Shown: piece by piece, positions 50,001-61,558 of the stretch | Layout: each line of letters opens with the position of its first letter | Numbering within the stretch: the stretch's first letter is position 1 | NCBI GenBank assembly: GCA_024734555.1 | Contig: JANPWX010000064.1 | Location: forward strand, 247,042 to 311,041 | Length of the DNA stretch: 64,000 nt | Direction of reading: 5' to 3' | Source of the DNA: Trochalopteron elliotii | Taxonomy: Eukaryota > Chordata > Aves > Passeriformes > Leiothrichidae | Made by a program: the position numbers and the translations under genes | The notes under the pieces: model-generated | Told to the model about the DNA's origin: nothing | Seen by the model: only the letters and a program-made list of their open reading frames with translations | Database searches by the model: none

Positions 50001-50849
50001 AAAACAGCACTGTTCATCCCTGGGATAAGAAACTAGTCACCAGCATCTGTTTTTCAGGAGATTGACCCAAGGCTTATGCAAGATGTGCTTTTGACAAATA
50101 TGAGAGATGGACAAAAGTGTTTAGGAGACTGGGAGAAAGGAAGTACTGTGAAATGTACCATAAAATACCACAGATAAGGACTAATCACATCAAATTGGTC
50201 ACAGCATAAACGGGTATCTGGGCTTGCCACCCTCAAAAGTAGTTATGCTAAGAGACCACAGACTTGCTCATCCAAGAGCAACTCAAAGATTAAATTAACA
50301 TGGTCAGCATAGTATTTGTTTGGCAGTAATTTATTTATAATGGCATGACATATTACTGCTATTTTTAATACTAATCATCAGCAGGAAGAGGAAAATATGA
50401 CACTGGACAATACTGCTTTCAGAAACTGAGCTTCCCAGGCAGTATGTCTGTGAGCAGCACAGCAGAGCCCTTGAAGCTCCACACTGCTGACTGAGTCAAA
50501 CATGGGCTGAGCCTGACCCCTGGCAGGATACCCAGCACTACACAGCCACAAGCAGAGGACACTACCTTTCTTCAACACTGCCTAGCTCTGAGACATCCTT
50601 GGTCATGCCTACAACCTGCTAACCAGACATCTAAGCCCCCTACTACTAGTGGCCAGGTCACACTGGTGCATAGTCATAGCCTTGTTCCTGCGCCTCAGGG
50701 GGTGAGGAGAGACCAGGGACCTCCTTTCTGAGACCCTCAGTAGCTATGAAAAACTTGATTTCACAGGAAAAAGTATGGTTGCAAGCAAAGCAGCTAACCT
50801 CTCTGGGTTAATCCACTCATTTTTGCCTGAAACACTCGATGGTACATCT

Positions 50850-51450
50850 TTCTGTATTTAAGGACACTCTTCCTTCCTAAGAAACAGAGCAGCTTGGCAG
50901 CCAGGATACTCCTGCCTTATGTCGAAAATGCAAGTCTGAGTTCCTACTTTGAATCAGGCCCAAGTAAGGCTTTGAAGCTGAATCTTTTGGGCTGCTTCCC
51001 ACAGTACACTATTGTGCATGCACACTGGCTTTTACGCATCTGTTTCCTGGGCTGTGGTGAAAGCTACATCCAGCTGATCCACACCTTGAGCTCAGCCAGA
51101 GTGTGGGACTGCACTTCTACGGTGGAGATCCCTACAGCCACACTGAGGATCCCTTTCTTGGAGCTGCCAGTTATCTCTCTTGGACAATTAACGGGCAGCT
51201 TGTTAACCACATAGTAGTGTCAACTCACAGATGGCTCTGCACATGCCCTGGTGGCAAGATTATAGGCACTTACTGGTTAAGAGATTGATGACAGTGGTAT
51301 CACATGGAGATACACCCAGGAAATAAGTCCTCTTGATGAATTTGACCTATAATTGCCAGCGTTATGACTATAGTGCTTTCATACAGTGCTTATCAGAGTA
51401 TGATAACGTGAACCTCTGTACTGCTTTTTCATCAATAAATTTCAACTGTA
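50850..51450 (+). mobile_element. Unidentified unit with TATA-like start and poly(A) signal, possible LTR or retroposed copy
   Basis: A block visibly richer in G+C than its surroundings runs from about 50880 to 51290. It is preceded by GTATTTAAGG near 50856 and followed by a poly(A) signal in the context CATCAATAAATTTCAACTG near 51432. It includes a 106-codon frame (50894-51214) with no known motif. Compositional contrast, CpG depletion and the terminal AATAAA suggest a retroelement or an RNA-derived copy. The ~580 bases between TATA and poly(A) signal are long for a standard LTR, and no flanking duplication was found. Confidence 0.35.
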
Positions 51451-52520
51451 AAATTGATAAAGCCACCAATATTTTAATTCAGATTAATTTAATTCAGTTA
51501 CTCATCACCTGATGTCACAATTGAAACATTGAAAACAACACTGACTTCAGTTCAGTAACTCACAGAAAGAGTAAGCATATAGTAAAAAAAACGTGCTATG
51601 CAAATTTCCTTAAATTATCACAGGGAGGATTAAACAACATTTATCCTCTCATTACTCATCTCATCATAAGGCCTATTGCATCTAAAGGCTAGATAACATG
51701 CTTTTCTGTAATACTGCTTCTTCTGGGAAGCATGACTTGCTGCACTTTATCAGCTTGGAAATGTCAGTTGGAGGAAGTGAAACAAAGAAATCAAGAAGGC
51801 TTATTCTACTTCAGAATTACCCTAAACTCAAAAAGCTGTTAGAAAGAAAAATAGTAATAAATACATTTTGCTTAGAGGAAGAAGTTAAGGTTCTAGTATC
51901 AGTTAAATGGGGAAAAGAATTTGTATTGAACTTCTTCAACACATTAACTCCAGATGCAGACAAAGCTCTAATTTCTCTAATAGTCACTCACTAGGGTTTA
52001 TAACACTAACAAGTAGTCACACTTTTCCTACCGCAAACTGACATCAAGGGCTTATCATTCATCCTTCATGCAGACAGCATGAAAATTGACACTCCACAGA
52101 GACGTTACAAATAAAGCCAAACACCATAGGATTATTAAATAGTCCAGGTAACTTTCCTCATCTTCCAAAGAGACATTTTTGCTCACTACAACTTTCTACA
52201 AATGTATTACTGTCACAATGACTTGCTCTTGAGGTTTTTAGTCCAGGCACAGAGAAAAAAGTGTTCCTGTGCAATGTGAAGGACTACAATGTGGAAAACT
52301 TCCAGTAATAGTTGTTGACCTTTCACTGTAGAAAACTGTCAGAGCAGTGAAACTAAGAATAAGGATTTTTTTCAGTGGCTGCTGGGGTGTTATACAGCCT
52401 TTCATGTGTGTACTGATTCAAATCCTGCCTGGACCTGTATTCTTCTTTCAGCCATACTCAACGGACAATTACTCTGCTAAAGTTAAATGATTGCCATCAG
52501 ATTTCTCCTGAAGAAAGCAT

Positions 52521-52540
52521 ACAAACAAACAAACAAACAA
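52521..52540. repeat. (ACAA)n microsatellite
   Basis: Five perfect ACAA units. Confidence 0.9.
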
Positions 52541-53990
52541 TAAGTTAACTCTTAGCCTCTCCCTTGTGTTCTCCAATATAATCCTAGTTCTGTGAGACTT
52601 CCCCAGACAGCCTCAGCATCAAAGTGCAAGGTACCTGTTCTAGTGGCAATGAAAGTTACAGAACTGATCAGAAATTATTGCTTTAAAGCAATAAATTTAG
52701 ATGACGCCCACATGGCTTCACATCTGAACACTCACCAGAACTAATCTTCTGTTTTCTTTCCCATAGCGTAAAAAATACAACCACTGCCTGCAGCTCCAGC
52801 ATAATTGTCTATCCATCAATACATTCCACCAGCACTTAAATGTCAATTTGCCTCAACATAGCTTTCTTTTTATATCAAACTCAAACCCTTTCACTCTATA
52901 CCTCCTGTTAAAATACCGTTTCAGGCTCCTATCATCACTCTCTTTGACCATACAACTTTCTTCTTTATGGCCTCCTCATGATCTGCATAAATCTTTTTTG
53001 ATGCATTGAAAATAATAAAATAAGCATGAAACAAAAGGACAATATTTGTAAGGAATGCAATGTCTAAACCAAACTGCATACAGCTATTTTATTCCAAAAC
53101 ACACAGCCTAACGGATATAGGCTTTCTAATTTCCTGCAATCCTGGATATATAAAAGGCTACATCACTACAAGCTAGGAAGAGAAAGTGTGACTTATTATC
53201 TCAATTTGCAAATCATAAAAGAGTCAGAATAAATTCTGAATCCCTCAATGCTTGACACTTCCAGAAGATGAACAGATACTGACAAAAGAACACCCCAGAG
53301 TCTATGAATATAAGTAATTAACATCACCTATTAAATATTTTCAAGATATTCTGCAATAAGAAGAAATAGGCAATGGGTTTATTATTTAGTCAAAAGCATC
53401 TGAATGCAGATGCTCAGACAAAATTGGTTTCAAATTCAGTAATCTCCTGTCATCACTTTTTTAAGGAGTTTACTCTCTACATTCTCAGGAAGCATTACAT
53501 AATAGAACCTATTTTGAAATAGTCTTTATCATAGATGCCTTCTCTACATGTTTGCATGTAATCACAGTTTGTCTGAAAGGCCTCTGTTTGCAGGTATGCA
53601 ACAGTACATAACACTGAGGCATAAAGCTCAGCTTCTATACACTGAAAATCCAACATTAACACCTAGGAAAGTCTTATCAAAAAGTGGGATACTTGTTGAA
53701 GGAATTCAGTGCCTTCTCTGTTTGCTGGAATACATATTTAGGGCTTGATCTGGCAAGGTCCTAAATGTACTGCTCCTGACACAGTGAGCAATCAAGCACG
53801 GGAATAAATTTAAACAGCTGACTCATTTCTTTGACTCTCTGTGTTCCATGTACATGCATTGGGGGGCACGTGACTGATGAAGTGCTTCATGGGATGTCAG
53901 CCAAAATGTGCAGGCTCTCACACTGCTCAGACTAAGGGGGAAGTTAAACATCCTAAATACTTCAAGAGAGCATGTGTGTTTATGTACAAA

Positions 53991-54035
53991 GATACACATA
54001 CACATATGCATACATATATTTATACATATAAACAC
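53991..54035. repeat. TA/CA-rich low-complexity run
   Basis: Alternating ATACACATACACATATGCAT-type sequence followed by TATTTATACATATAAAC. Low-complexity DNA; short frames across it are not meaningful. Confidence 0.7.
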
Positions 54036-56329
54036 AACTTTCTGTGTGTATTTCATACATTTATATTTTCATGGTATTGCGTATTTTATCTAAGAAGTGA
54101 CAAAGTTTGATCCTTGTCCTGATGATACTGATGAGTTTACAGCCACAGATGAAATTATTGCAGACCAGATTTCTAGACACTTCTGAAGAGAAGTAAAATA
54201 TCTTTAATCCATAAAATGTGTCATTTTCCCTAGTCCTGCTCTAGAGTTATACAAAACAGCAAATAGCCCTCTAACTGAAGTAGCATCTATCCCATTTGAA
54301 TTTGAGCATTAGTAAAATGAAATGTTTTGCAATTAAGGATGCTTTGTAAATAAATTCTGAAATAGTGACAGAAGTATATGTCTATATTACACATATCTTT
54401 GTGATCTTTGTATCTCCACTAGAATATAAGGCCAGTCAGCACAGAAAAGATTGAACTCTGTCAATGCAAAAGACAATTCCTCAGACATTCATGGGCACTG
54501 TGGTTTTGGCAGGAAATTTCATACATCCTGACAGAGATGGTGCACTTTCACAAAAGGATTTTCCTTTTCTGTTTCCACATAAATCTGTGGAAGTTATCAC
54601 CAGTTACAATAGGAACAGAAGTGGGAGGAATAAGAAGGCACAGCATCCTTTCCTGACTTTGCTGTTGAACTTCTGCAAGAATTCCAGAAACTAATTTCAT
54701 CTTTCCATGTCTTGACTATCGCAGATGTAAACTGGGAATGATTGCCCCCGCTCTTCATAACACACCAGAAAATCCATACATGAAAGCTAATATTTAAACA
54801 ACACCCAAATTGTACTAAATCTATGAAAAAAAGATTCAATTACTTCGTCTGGTGAGTTTGGATTGAGTGCTTTAATACTAATCTGGCTATTATTATTACT
54901 GTTTTATTTATATGTACATTATTACAAACACATACATGTTCATAGATTACATATTTCCCATGTCTTAGGTTTTATCACCATGGTCGCTGAAGTGATTACG
55001 GTGAGCTATATCAGTTATAATGACATGTATTTAGAACTGTATTTCTCAGTATACACATCCCTAGCAATACTCCTTATGGGATGAATTTTCAGATTGGTAA
55101 TAGAAGCTAAATAAATGTTCCCTTGAAAGTTTGTGTAACATGTGAAACATGAAGGCATTAAGCAGTTATATTTTTCTGAATCATGGTGGTTTTTGTAAGA
55201 ACAGCTGTGTATTTAGTTCAACAGTGAAATTCAAACTGTTTTGCTAATGAAAAAGGAGCCAAATAACCTAGTACTGAAATGTATTGCAGCCTATTGAAAG
55301 CAGAGAGTTGGCTCATTCAATGTGCCCCCCATGAATGATGCCACTTCCCTTTAGACTGGCATTGAAATAATCCAGACTTACTTTGCATTCTACAAAGTAT
55401 TTATAGGACCTTCTATGATGAAGGTATAGGAAATGTATTCCAGAAAGAAAACACAACTTCTTAGCTTGCAAGAGCAAAACTTCAGCATTTACCAAACAAT
55501 TACACGTAGCTTCTAGGATAAATGACTTTTGGTGAAATTATTTATAGGTTTTTTCCATGGGTTTACCACTACGATTGGCTGCTGCACATGCATCAGGAAA
55601 ATTTATGAAATTTTGGTAATATTGGAAAGAACAATGACTTGTTTTTCAGATACGGGTGGATTCATTTGCTTACTGAAGGCAATGGGAAAACTCCAATATA
55701 AGTCAATAAGACAATACTTTAGATAAGGAATTCAAGAAACCTTAAATAATAAACATCCAAGGTGTACTGAAATATTCTAGTTAGTTCTCAACAGAGTGAT
55801 CTACAACTATGACTTCTTTCTTTAAAAGAGTCTTCTCATAGTTTCATACTATGTGTCTCAGATATTTTTATTCTTTCCCATTTTCCTTCTTGGGCTTTGT
55901 TAATTTTTAATTCTGTGTATAAATTTAATTACTCGTGCCTTGGATATATTTCCATAAAAATCTGTGTATCAGGACTTTTCATTCTTCATGCACAACAGCT
56001 GAGCAGCCTGGATCCTGACCAGGTTCTTGACAGTGAACCATGACAAAAGGGTTCTCAAAGATTTGAGTCTGTCTTAAAAGATTGTTTAGAAAAAGTGCTA
56101 AACTGATGAAGAGAAATAGCAAGCTGCATTTTTAAAGACCCATTGCAAGAACTACACAAAACTACATTACAACTAGTGACCCAGAACCACAGAGTATTTA
56201 ATGTGAGGTAACTTTAGGATTCGTCAAGGGGGGTATAAATTCCTCCCAAACCTCTCCACTCCTCAGACCAGCACAGAATTTATAGGGCATAGCAACATTG
56301 TAGCGACATAGTTTTTGGCAACAGCATCC

Positions 56330-56875
56330 TCAGCTGCGTTAGGAAAAGCATTGCCAGCTGTTAAAGGGAGGTGATCCTGCCACTCAGCACTTGGAGACAC
56401 GGCTGGACTGCTGGGTCCAGTCCTTTGCTCTCCAGTACAGGATGACATGGATATGACTGCAGTGAGTCTAGAAAAGGGCCAGGAAGGTGATTAAGGGTCT
56501 GAAGCATCTGGGATTTGAGGAGAAACTGTAATTAGAGGGATGCATTAGCTTGGAGAAGGTAAGCAGGTTGTTAGCAATGCACATACGTATATGCAGCAGT
56601 GAGTATACATATCTGATAGGAGTTTAAAGAAGGGAGCCTGTCTCTTTTCTGTGATGTCCAGTGACAGGATAAGAGACAATAGATTCATACTGAAACAAAG
56701 AAAACTCCATTTAAACATATGAAAAAACTTCTTTACCATGACAGCAGATGAAACACAAACAGGTTGCCCAGAGAGGGTGTAGAGTATCCATCCTTGGAGC
56801 TATTCAAAACCAGGTGGTTGGACTAAGTGATCTTGAGAGATGCCTTTCATAGTCAGCAGTTCTGTGATTCTCCTT
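56330..56875 (+). mobile_element. CR1 LINE 3' fragment, decayed
   Basis: Plus-strand remnant of the ORF2 C-terminus and 3' UTR. Recognisable blocks in order are GGTGATCCTGCCACTCAGCA (56370), AAGGTGATTAAGGGTCTGAA (56483), GAGCCTGTCTCTTTTCTGTG (56635), AACTTCTTTACCATGACAGC (56727), AACAGGTTGCCCAGAGAGG (56759) and the 3' end GGTTGGACTAAGTGATCTTG leading to TTCTGTGATTCT at about 56873. A microsatellite-like interruption (56576-56610, CACATACGTATATGCAG) replaces coding sequence. Multiple stops; inactive. More diverged than the copies at 23811 and 30170, so probably older. Confidence 0.85.
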
Positions 56876-59751
56876 CCCTAGGTAAGGTATTTTGGCATGT
56901 AGCACAGCTGATCTATCTGAATTATGTCCCTTCACCTGACAAAGATACACCAACCTTCAGCCTAACTGTAATGGTTTGTTTTCCCAAACTACCTTCTAAC
57001 TCCAGAAAACATTTCTTGGGGAACCAATCTTGAATAGAACATATTTTAGGCATGCAAATATGAAGGACAATTTGCATCGTGTCAGTTTTCTCATATATAA
57101 CTAACATGCTTAGATTTAGATTGCTCAAACTCCATAAGAAGGTAAACTTTATTTCTAGTAATACCTAAAGATTGAAAAAAACCCAAAAAACAACAAACAA
57201 ACAAACAAAACCACTGTGGAAATTTTTTCCTCTAAACAGGTATCAAAATGTTGATTAGAATTAGATTTGAAACATATGATTAGACAAGTTTATGATGTTG
57301 AAATCAATTTTTATTTTCATGAAATTTCTCCTACTTGTAACAACCATATGCACAGAAATCGAGAAAACATCTTAGAACATACCTTGGAAAGAAAAAGATG
57401 CACTATAGAAAATAACGTGGATGAAGCTGCTATTCCCCCTTTAACTCCTATTCAGTCTCCCGTGTGTTAAACAGTATCTTTTCTTATTTACCATTCAATA
57501 TTAATGAAGTTGTCATCACCAGGACCTCTGAAGCTGAACTGTTTCTTCTGTATACATTTTTCTGGCTAATACTGCAAAACACATTTTTCTCAAAAAAACC
57601 CCACGCAAACAATATAAAATATTCAAACTACCTGTGGAAGCACTCTTGAAGAATGTGAGAACATCTCAATAGCTTGCATGAGTACAAATACTGAAATCAA
57701 GAAGACTAGATTCAAACTTTACTTTCTCAAGGCTGGAGGTGGTTTGGATGCATCATTCCAGTTGATGTCTACCTCTACATTTGTTATACTTCTACAAAAG
57801 CCCAAGAAACCTGCTTCTTATAATCCACAAAAAGCATGACAGTGCTTAATCTCAGGGAATCCCCAGATTTGCCATTATTGATGAGTAGCTCTCACATTTC
57901 CCTGTGGAGTTCAGTGGGGAAGTCAATCAATGGGTGTTTAACTCTGGCTGGCATCCTCTGCACTCACTCCTGCAGTCTGGCTGCTCCTGCCTCCTGCCAG
58001 CACCAACTCCAAAGCTTTTTTTATTGAAGGGCTGGCAGCTGCTTCCATGTCTCTCTGCTCCAGCCAGCACTGCACAGAGACATCTCTCAAGTGCTGGCAA
58101 GAGAGCTCAAAGAGATTCCAGCAGGCAGAGGAGATCCCCTGCCAGGCTAAAGGACTGAGGGAAAAGGAATCACTGGGCTATTTAATCCTTTATTTTCATG
58201 ACTGCATAAAGGACAGCAGGAAGTACGTGACCCCAAAAGAAAGGATTTTCTATCAAAAAATTGCACCATTCTTTCTGTAAGCCTTTCTGTGCTCTCAGAA
58301 AGAAGCAACTTTTGCTTCTTGGAGCGATCAGAAGGAGTCTGCCAGGGTGACAAAAGAAAAGGAGAAGTTGACCTCCCGACAATGGTAATAGGTTAAGCCA
58401 GTATGAAGCAAGCTTATACTGCAAAGGTCTTCCAGGACTGAGAAGAAAAATTGTCTTTGGTTCAGCAAAAGAGGAAATGCAATACCAGAGGATTAAGAGA
58501 AGGAACACAGTAAAAATGAGAAGCCAGAGAAATGCCCCTTTGCAGCAGCAATTTAAATAAACAAAGCTGTAGGGGTCACAATGAGAGACAGGACATGACT
58601 AAGTCATACAGTCAGAGAGAACTGTTAGTAGGCCTGTGCTACAAGCAGTAAGACTTCAACAAATCAAGTGGGAATAAAAAGAGAGGTGAAGCTGAAAACA
58701 CGAGCCATGGATGGTATTCAAAACTCTATTTGTCAATAGGAGCATCCAGGGAACAATATCTAGACAGTCAAAAACTGAAAAAAACACAGATGGAAGCCCA
58801 GCAGATCCCCAGCAACAGAAGAAAGAGGACCCAGCACTACAGATGCAAAAAGCTAAAGTGAAGAAGAAATGGGAAAGGGTGATTTTTTTGGAAGTTCACT
58901 GGGTTTTTTAAGTGTTTGCTGGATTTGGGAAGAGGAACGAGAGTCTCTAAAGCAGTCCATTGGTCAGAGCCAATGATGAAACACAGGCCTTTATGTCTAA
59001 GTTGTTAAGTGGAGATATCAACATGATATCCAGCTGATGGAGGAAGGATTGAGCCATACTGAAGGAGACAAAGGATTAGAGTAGTTTTGAATAGCATGTT
59101 TGAAGAGGTTAGAGATGACAGGAATAAAACAGATGAAGTGACAGGTACAGGAAGGGAATCCAATGGACATTTTTATGACAGCGATGATTTGTGACTAACT
59201 ACCTTTATTTAAGAGGAAACTTGAGCACTTTGAGAAACAGAAAGGAAAAAAGGCAGGATGAAGTAGACACACAGGACAGGAGGGGAAGGGATAATAAGAG
59301 AGGAAGAAAGAGAAACAATGACATCAACATTTGTGTGATAGCAGATCAAGAAGCAAATATGGAAAAGGTTAATGATAGAAGTAATTAATTCTGTATTTTA
59401 ACTTTGGGGGTTTTTTTCTGCAGAAGTAAATGAAATAGTTGTAGTAGAGCCTATTTGTTCAAAGAAGGAGAAAGACAGTAAAGTCCAAATGAGGAAAGTC
59501 ATGTTTGTTGTAGGAAAAAAAAACTAGATGTAGATCTATGAGTGAAGTGAAAAGATGAGGACACAGTGATAGTCAGCTAGAACGTCAGATTAAGTATCAT
59601 CAGAGTAAAGTAGCTCAGGGGTGAACACGTGCATGCAGAAGTGATAATCACTGCCCCATAGTCAGCATCTTATCTATAATCAGTTAGCCTTTCTCATTGC
59701 AGCAGTGCAACTGATGCCCAAAATTAATTCAGAAAGCTTCTCAGACATGCT
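56876..59751. other. Intergenic stretch, no gene recognised
   Basis: No convincing gene. A (CAAA)n repeat lies at 57191-57210. The segment 57900-58160 is richer in G+C and in TGC/CAGC words, without recognised origin; 58900-59350 is purine-rich. Confidence 0.55.
57191..57210. repeat. (CAAA)n microsatellite
   Basis: Four to five CAAA units after an A-rich lead-in. Confidence 0.85.
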
Positions 59752-60100
59752 TGTTTCAGCCAGCTCTGTGCTGAAACACAGAGTTAATTTTCTTCACAGT
59801 GACTGGTATGGGGCTGTGTTTTGGATTTGTGCTGTACGAAGTGCTGATAATGTAGACATGTTTTTGTGGTTTCTGAGCAGGGCTTACACAGAGCCAAGGC
59901 CTCCTCTACATCTTGCAGTGCCACACTGACAAGGGGGCTCAGGGTCCATGGGAAGTTGGGAGGTGACACAGCCAGGGCAGGTTACTTCAACTGACCGAGG
60001 GGACATTCCAGATCATATGACATCATGCTCAATATGTAAAGTGGAGGGAAGAAGGAGGAAGGAGGTGACATATTGGAGTGATGGCATTTGTCTTCCCAAG
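59752..60100 (+). mobile_element. ERV LTR, left part, interrupted by a later insertion
   Basis: It begins TGTTTCAGCCAGCTCTGTGC and continues CTGAAACACAGAGTTAATTT and ACTGGTATGGGGCTGTGTTT, phrases typical of a widespread bird ERV LTR. Its U3 motif CATTCCAGATCATATGACAT (60004) and TATA-like TATGTAAA (60033-60040) show plus sense. It breaks at TTCCCAAG (60100), where a second element starts, and resumes at 61327 with CCAAG|TAACC. The two halves together give an LTR of about 580 bp, ending near 61558 with TG...CA ends. Confidence 0.8.
60096..60100. repeat. Target-site duplication, left copy (CCAAG)
   Basis: CCAAG here and at 61327-61331 bracket the inserted unit exactly. Confidence 0.75.
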
Positions 60101-61326
60101 TGTAGTGGGTTGAGCTTGGCTGGGTGCCAGATGCCCCCACAAGCCACTCTATCACACCCCCTCCCAGGGGGAAAGGGAAGAGAAAATAAGATGGAAAAGA
60201 CCTCAGAGGTTGAGATAAGGCAGTTTACTAAAGAAAAAAAAAAAAAAGTTTGTGCATGCATAAGCAAAGGGGAGAAAAGTTAATCCCTACTTCCCATCAG
60301 CAAGCAATGTTCAGCTACTTCCCAGGAAACAGGGCTTCAGCATGCATAATGGCTGCTCTGGAAGGTACACCTTGTAAAATAATGAATGCTCCTCATTCCT
60401 CCTGTCTCCCTTAGCTTTTGTATCTGATATCATATGGTATGGAATATCCCTTGGTTAATTTGGGTCAGCCTAGTTCTGTTCCCTCCCAGAATCTTGCCCA
60501 CTCCCAGCCCCTTGATGAGAGGGAGAGGGAGGAAATATTAGAGAAACAGCTCTGCTCAGCTGTAGCCAAAACACTGATGTGTTATCAGCACCTTTCCAGC
60601 TACCAATGCAGAGCACAGTACTGTGAGGGCTGCTTGGGGAAATGAACTTCAGCTCAGTCAGACCCAATACAATCTTCACCCCTTATTCCATACCATTTGC
60701 ATCATACTCAGATGCCACATAATTTATCTCTCTCTCAACTGTTTCATTGTATTTATTTCTCATTACAAGAATCCTGTTTTGACCACACATACAACTTAAT
60801 TAAACTACATCCTTAAACTACCTCTATACCAAACACACCATTTCATAACTACTATCCCCCATCCTTTCACAGACAGATATTATTTTCCCATTTCATGGGC
60901 TTCCTCCGTCTCTCCAGATCCATGAGTTGGGCTCTGCTCCATCAGGATGCATGGCTAGGACAGGAGAAATGGCACAGAGCTGGGGTTCCTCTGGGGTTCC
61001 TCCTCCAACACCAGCCCAACAGAGGAACCTCAGCTCTGGTGCCTGGAGTACCTCCTCCCCCTCGTGCACTGACCTTGGTGTCTGCAGTTGTTCCTTTCAC
61101 ACATTCTCACCCTGCTCTTCTCTGGCCACAATTACAACTGTGCAATAGCTTTCCTTTCTTTCTTCTTCTTAAATCTGATATCTGATTGGCCCAGCCCTGA
61201 CCAGTGGCACATCTTGGGAGCTGCCCGGGATTGGCTCTGACATGGAAAAAGGTTCTGGCAGCTTCTCACAGAAGCCACCCCTGTAGCCCCTCTGCTACCA
61301 AAGCCTGGCAATGCAAACCCAAGGCA
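60101..61326 (-). mobile_element. Chimeric LTR unit inserted within another LTR
   Basis: Plus-strand ends are TGTAGTGGGTTGAG and CCCAAGGCA, flanked by a perfect 5-bp duplication, CCAAG. Sense is minus. Two LTR types are joined. The right part (about 60740-61326) matches the 5' half of the LTR at 25196-26249, including the TCTGGCAGCTTCTCACAGAA block. The left part (60101-60671) is a complete LTR of the type at 5387-5966, with its own TG/CA-like ends. Between them, 60685-60716 carries the U3 motif ATTCCATACCATTT in plus sense, opposite to the copy of the same motif near 60430. The unit is thus either a recombinant LTR or a proviral remnant with a rearranged centre. Confidence 0.7.
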
Positions 61327-61331
61327 CCAAG
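61327..61331. repeat. Target-site duplication, right copy (CCAAG)
   Basis: Exact match to 60096-60100. Confidence 0.75.
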
Positions 61332-61558
61332 TAACCATTATGTGTGAAGGGATCCTGCTCACCTATGGATGACTGAAAACCTGCCCGCCCATGGGAAGCA
61401 GTGAATTAACTCCTTATTTTGCTTTGTCTATGAGTGCAGCTTTTCCTTTCCTTATTAAATTGTCTTTATCTCAATCCATGAGATTTCTAACCTGCTGGGG
61501 GGGCAGGGAGCGAGTGGCCGCGTGGGGCTAGGTTGCTGGCTGGGGTGAAAGTGTGACA
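61332..61558 (+). mobile_element. ERV LTR, right part (continuation of 59752-60100)
   Basis: The R/U5 half of the interrupted LTR: CTGCCCGCCCATGGGAAGC (61381), a poly(A) signal ATTAAA at 61454-61459 followed by the TTGTCTTTATCTCAATCCA block, then a G-rich stretch and GAGCGAGTGGCCGCGTGGGG. It ends near GTGTGACA at 61558. The same block order occurs around the poly(A) signal of the LTR at 5387-5966, so the families are related in R/U5. No target duplication for this outer LTR could be confirmed. Confidence 0.78.

Larger units (their letters stand above)
41588..50849. other. Long AT-rich intergenic stretch, no gene recognised
   Basis: About 9 kb without a convincing gene or mobile element. A G+C-rich, cysteine-rich frame at 41677-41931 (84 codons) is open but unrecognised. 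A (CA)n tract, a small tandem duplication and a T run near 46809-46823 are the only other notable items. A CR1-like phrase, ATCATCTAGTCCAACTCT, near 45270 may be a tiny relic. Confidence 0.55.
51451..56329. other. AT-rich intergenic stretch, no gene recognised
   Basis: No gene recognised. An (ACAA)n repeat lies at 52521-52540 and a mixed TA/CA-rich run at about 53991-54035. Confidence 0.6.

Noticed and set aside
50894..51214. 106-codon frame as a gene
   Set aside because: No known motif and it lies inside a block that looks like an inserted unit; described as part of that unit instead.
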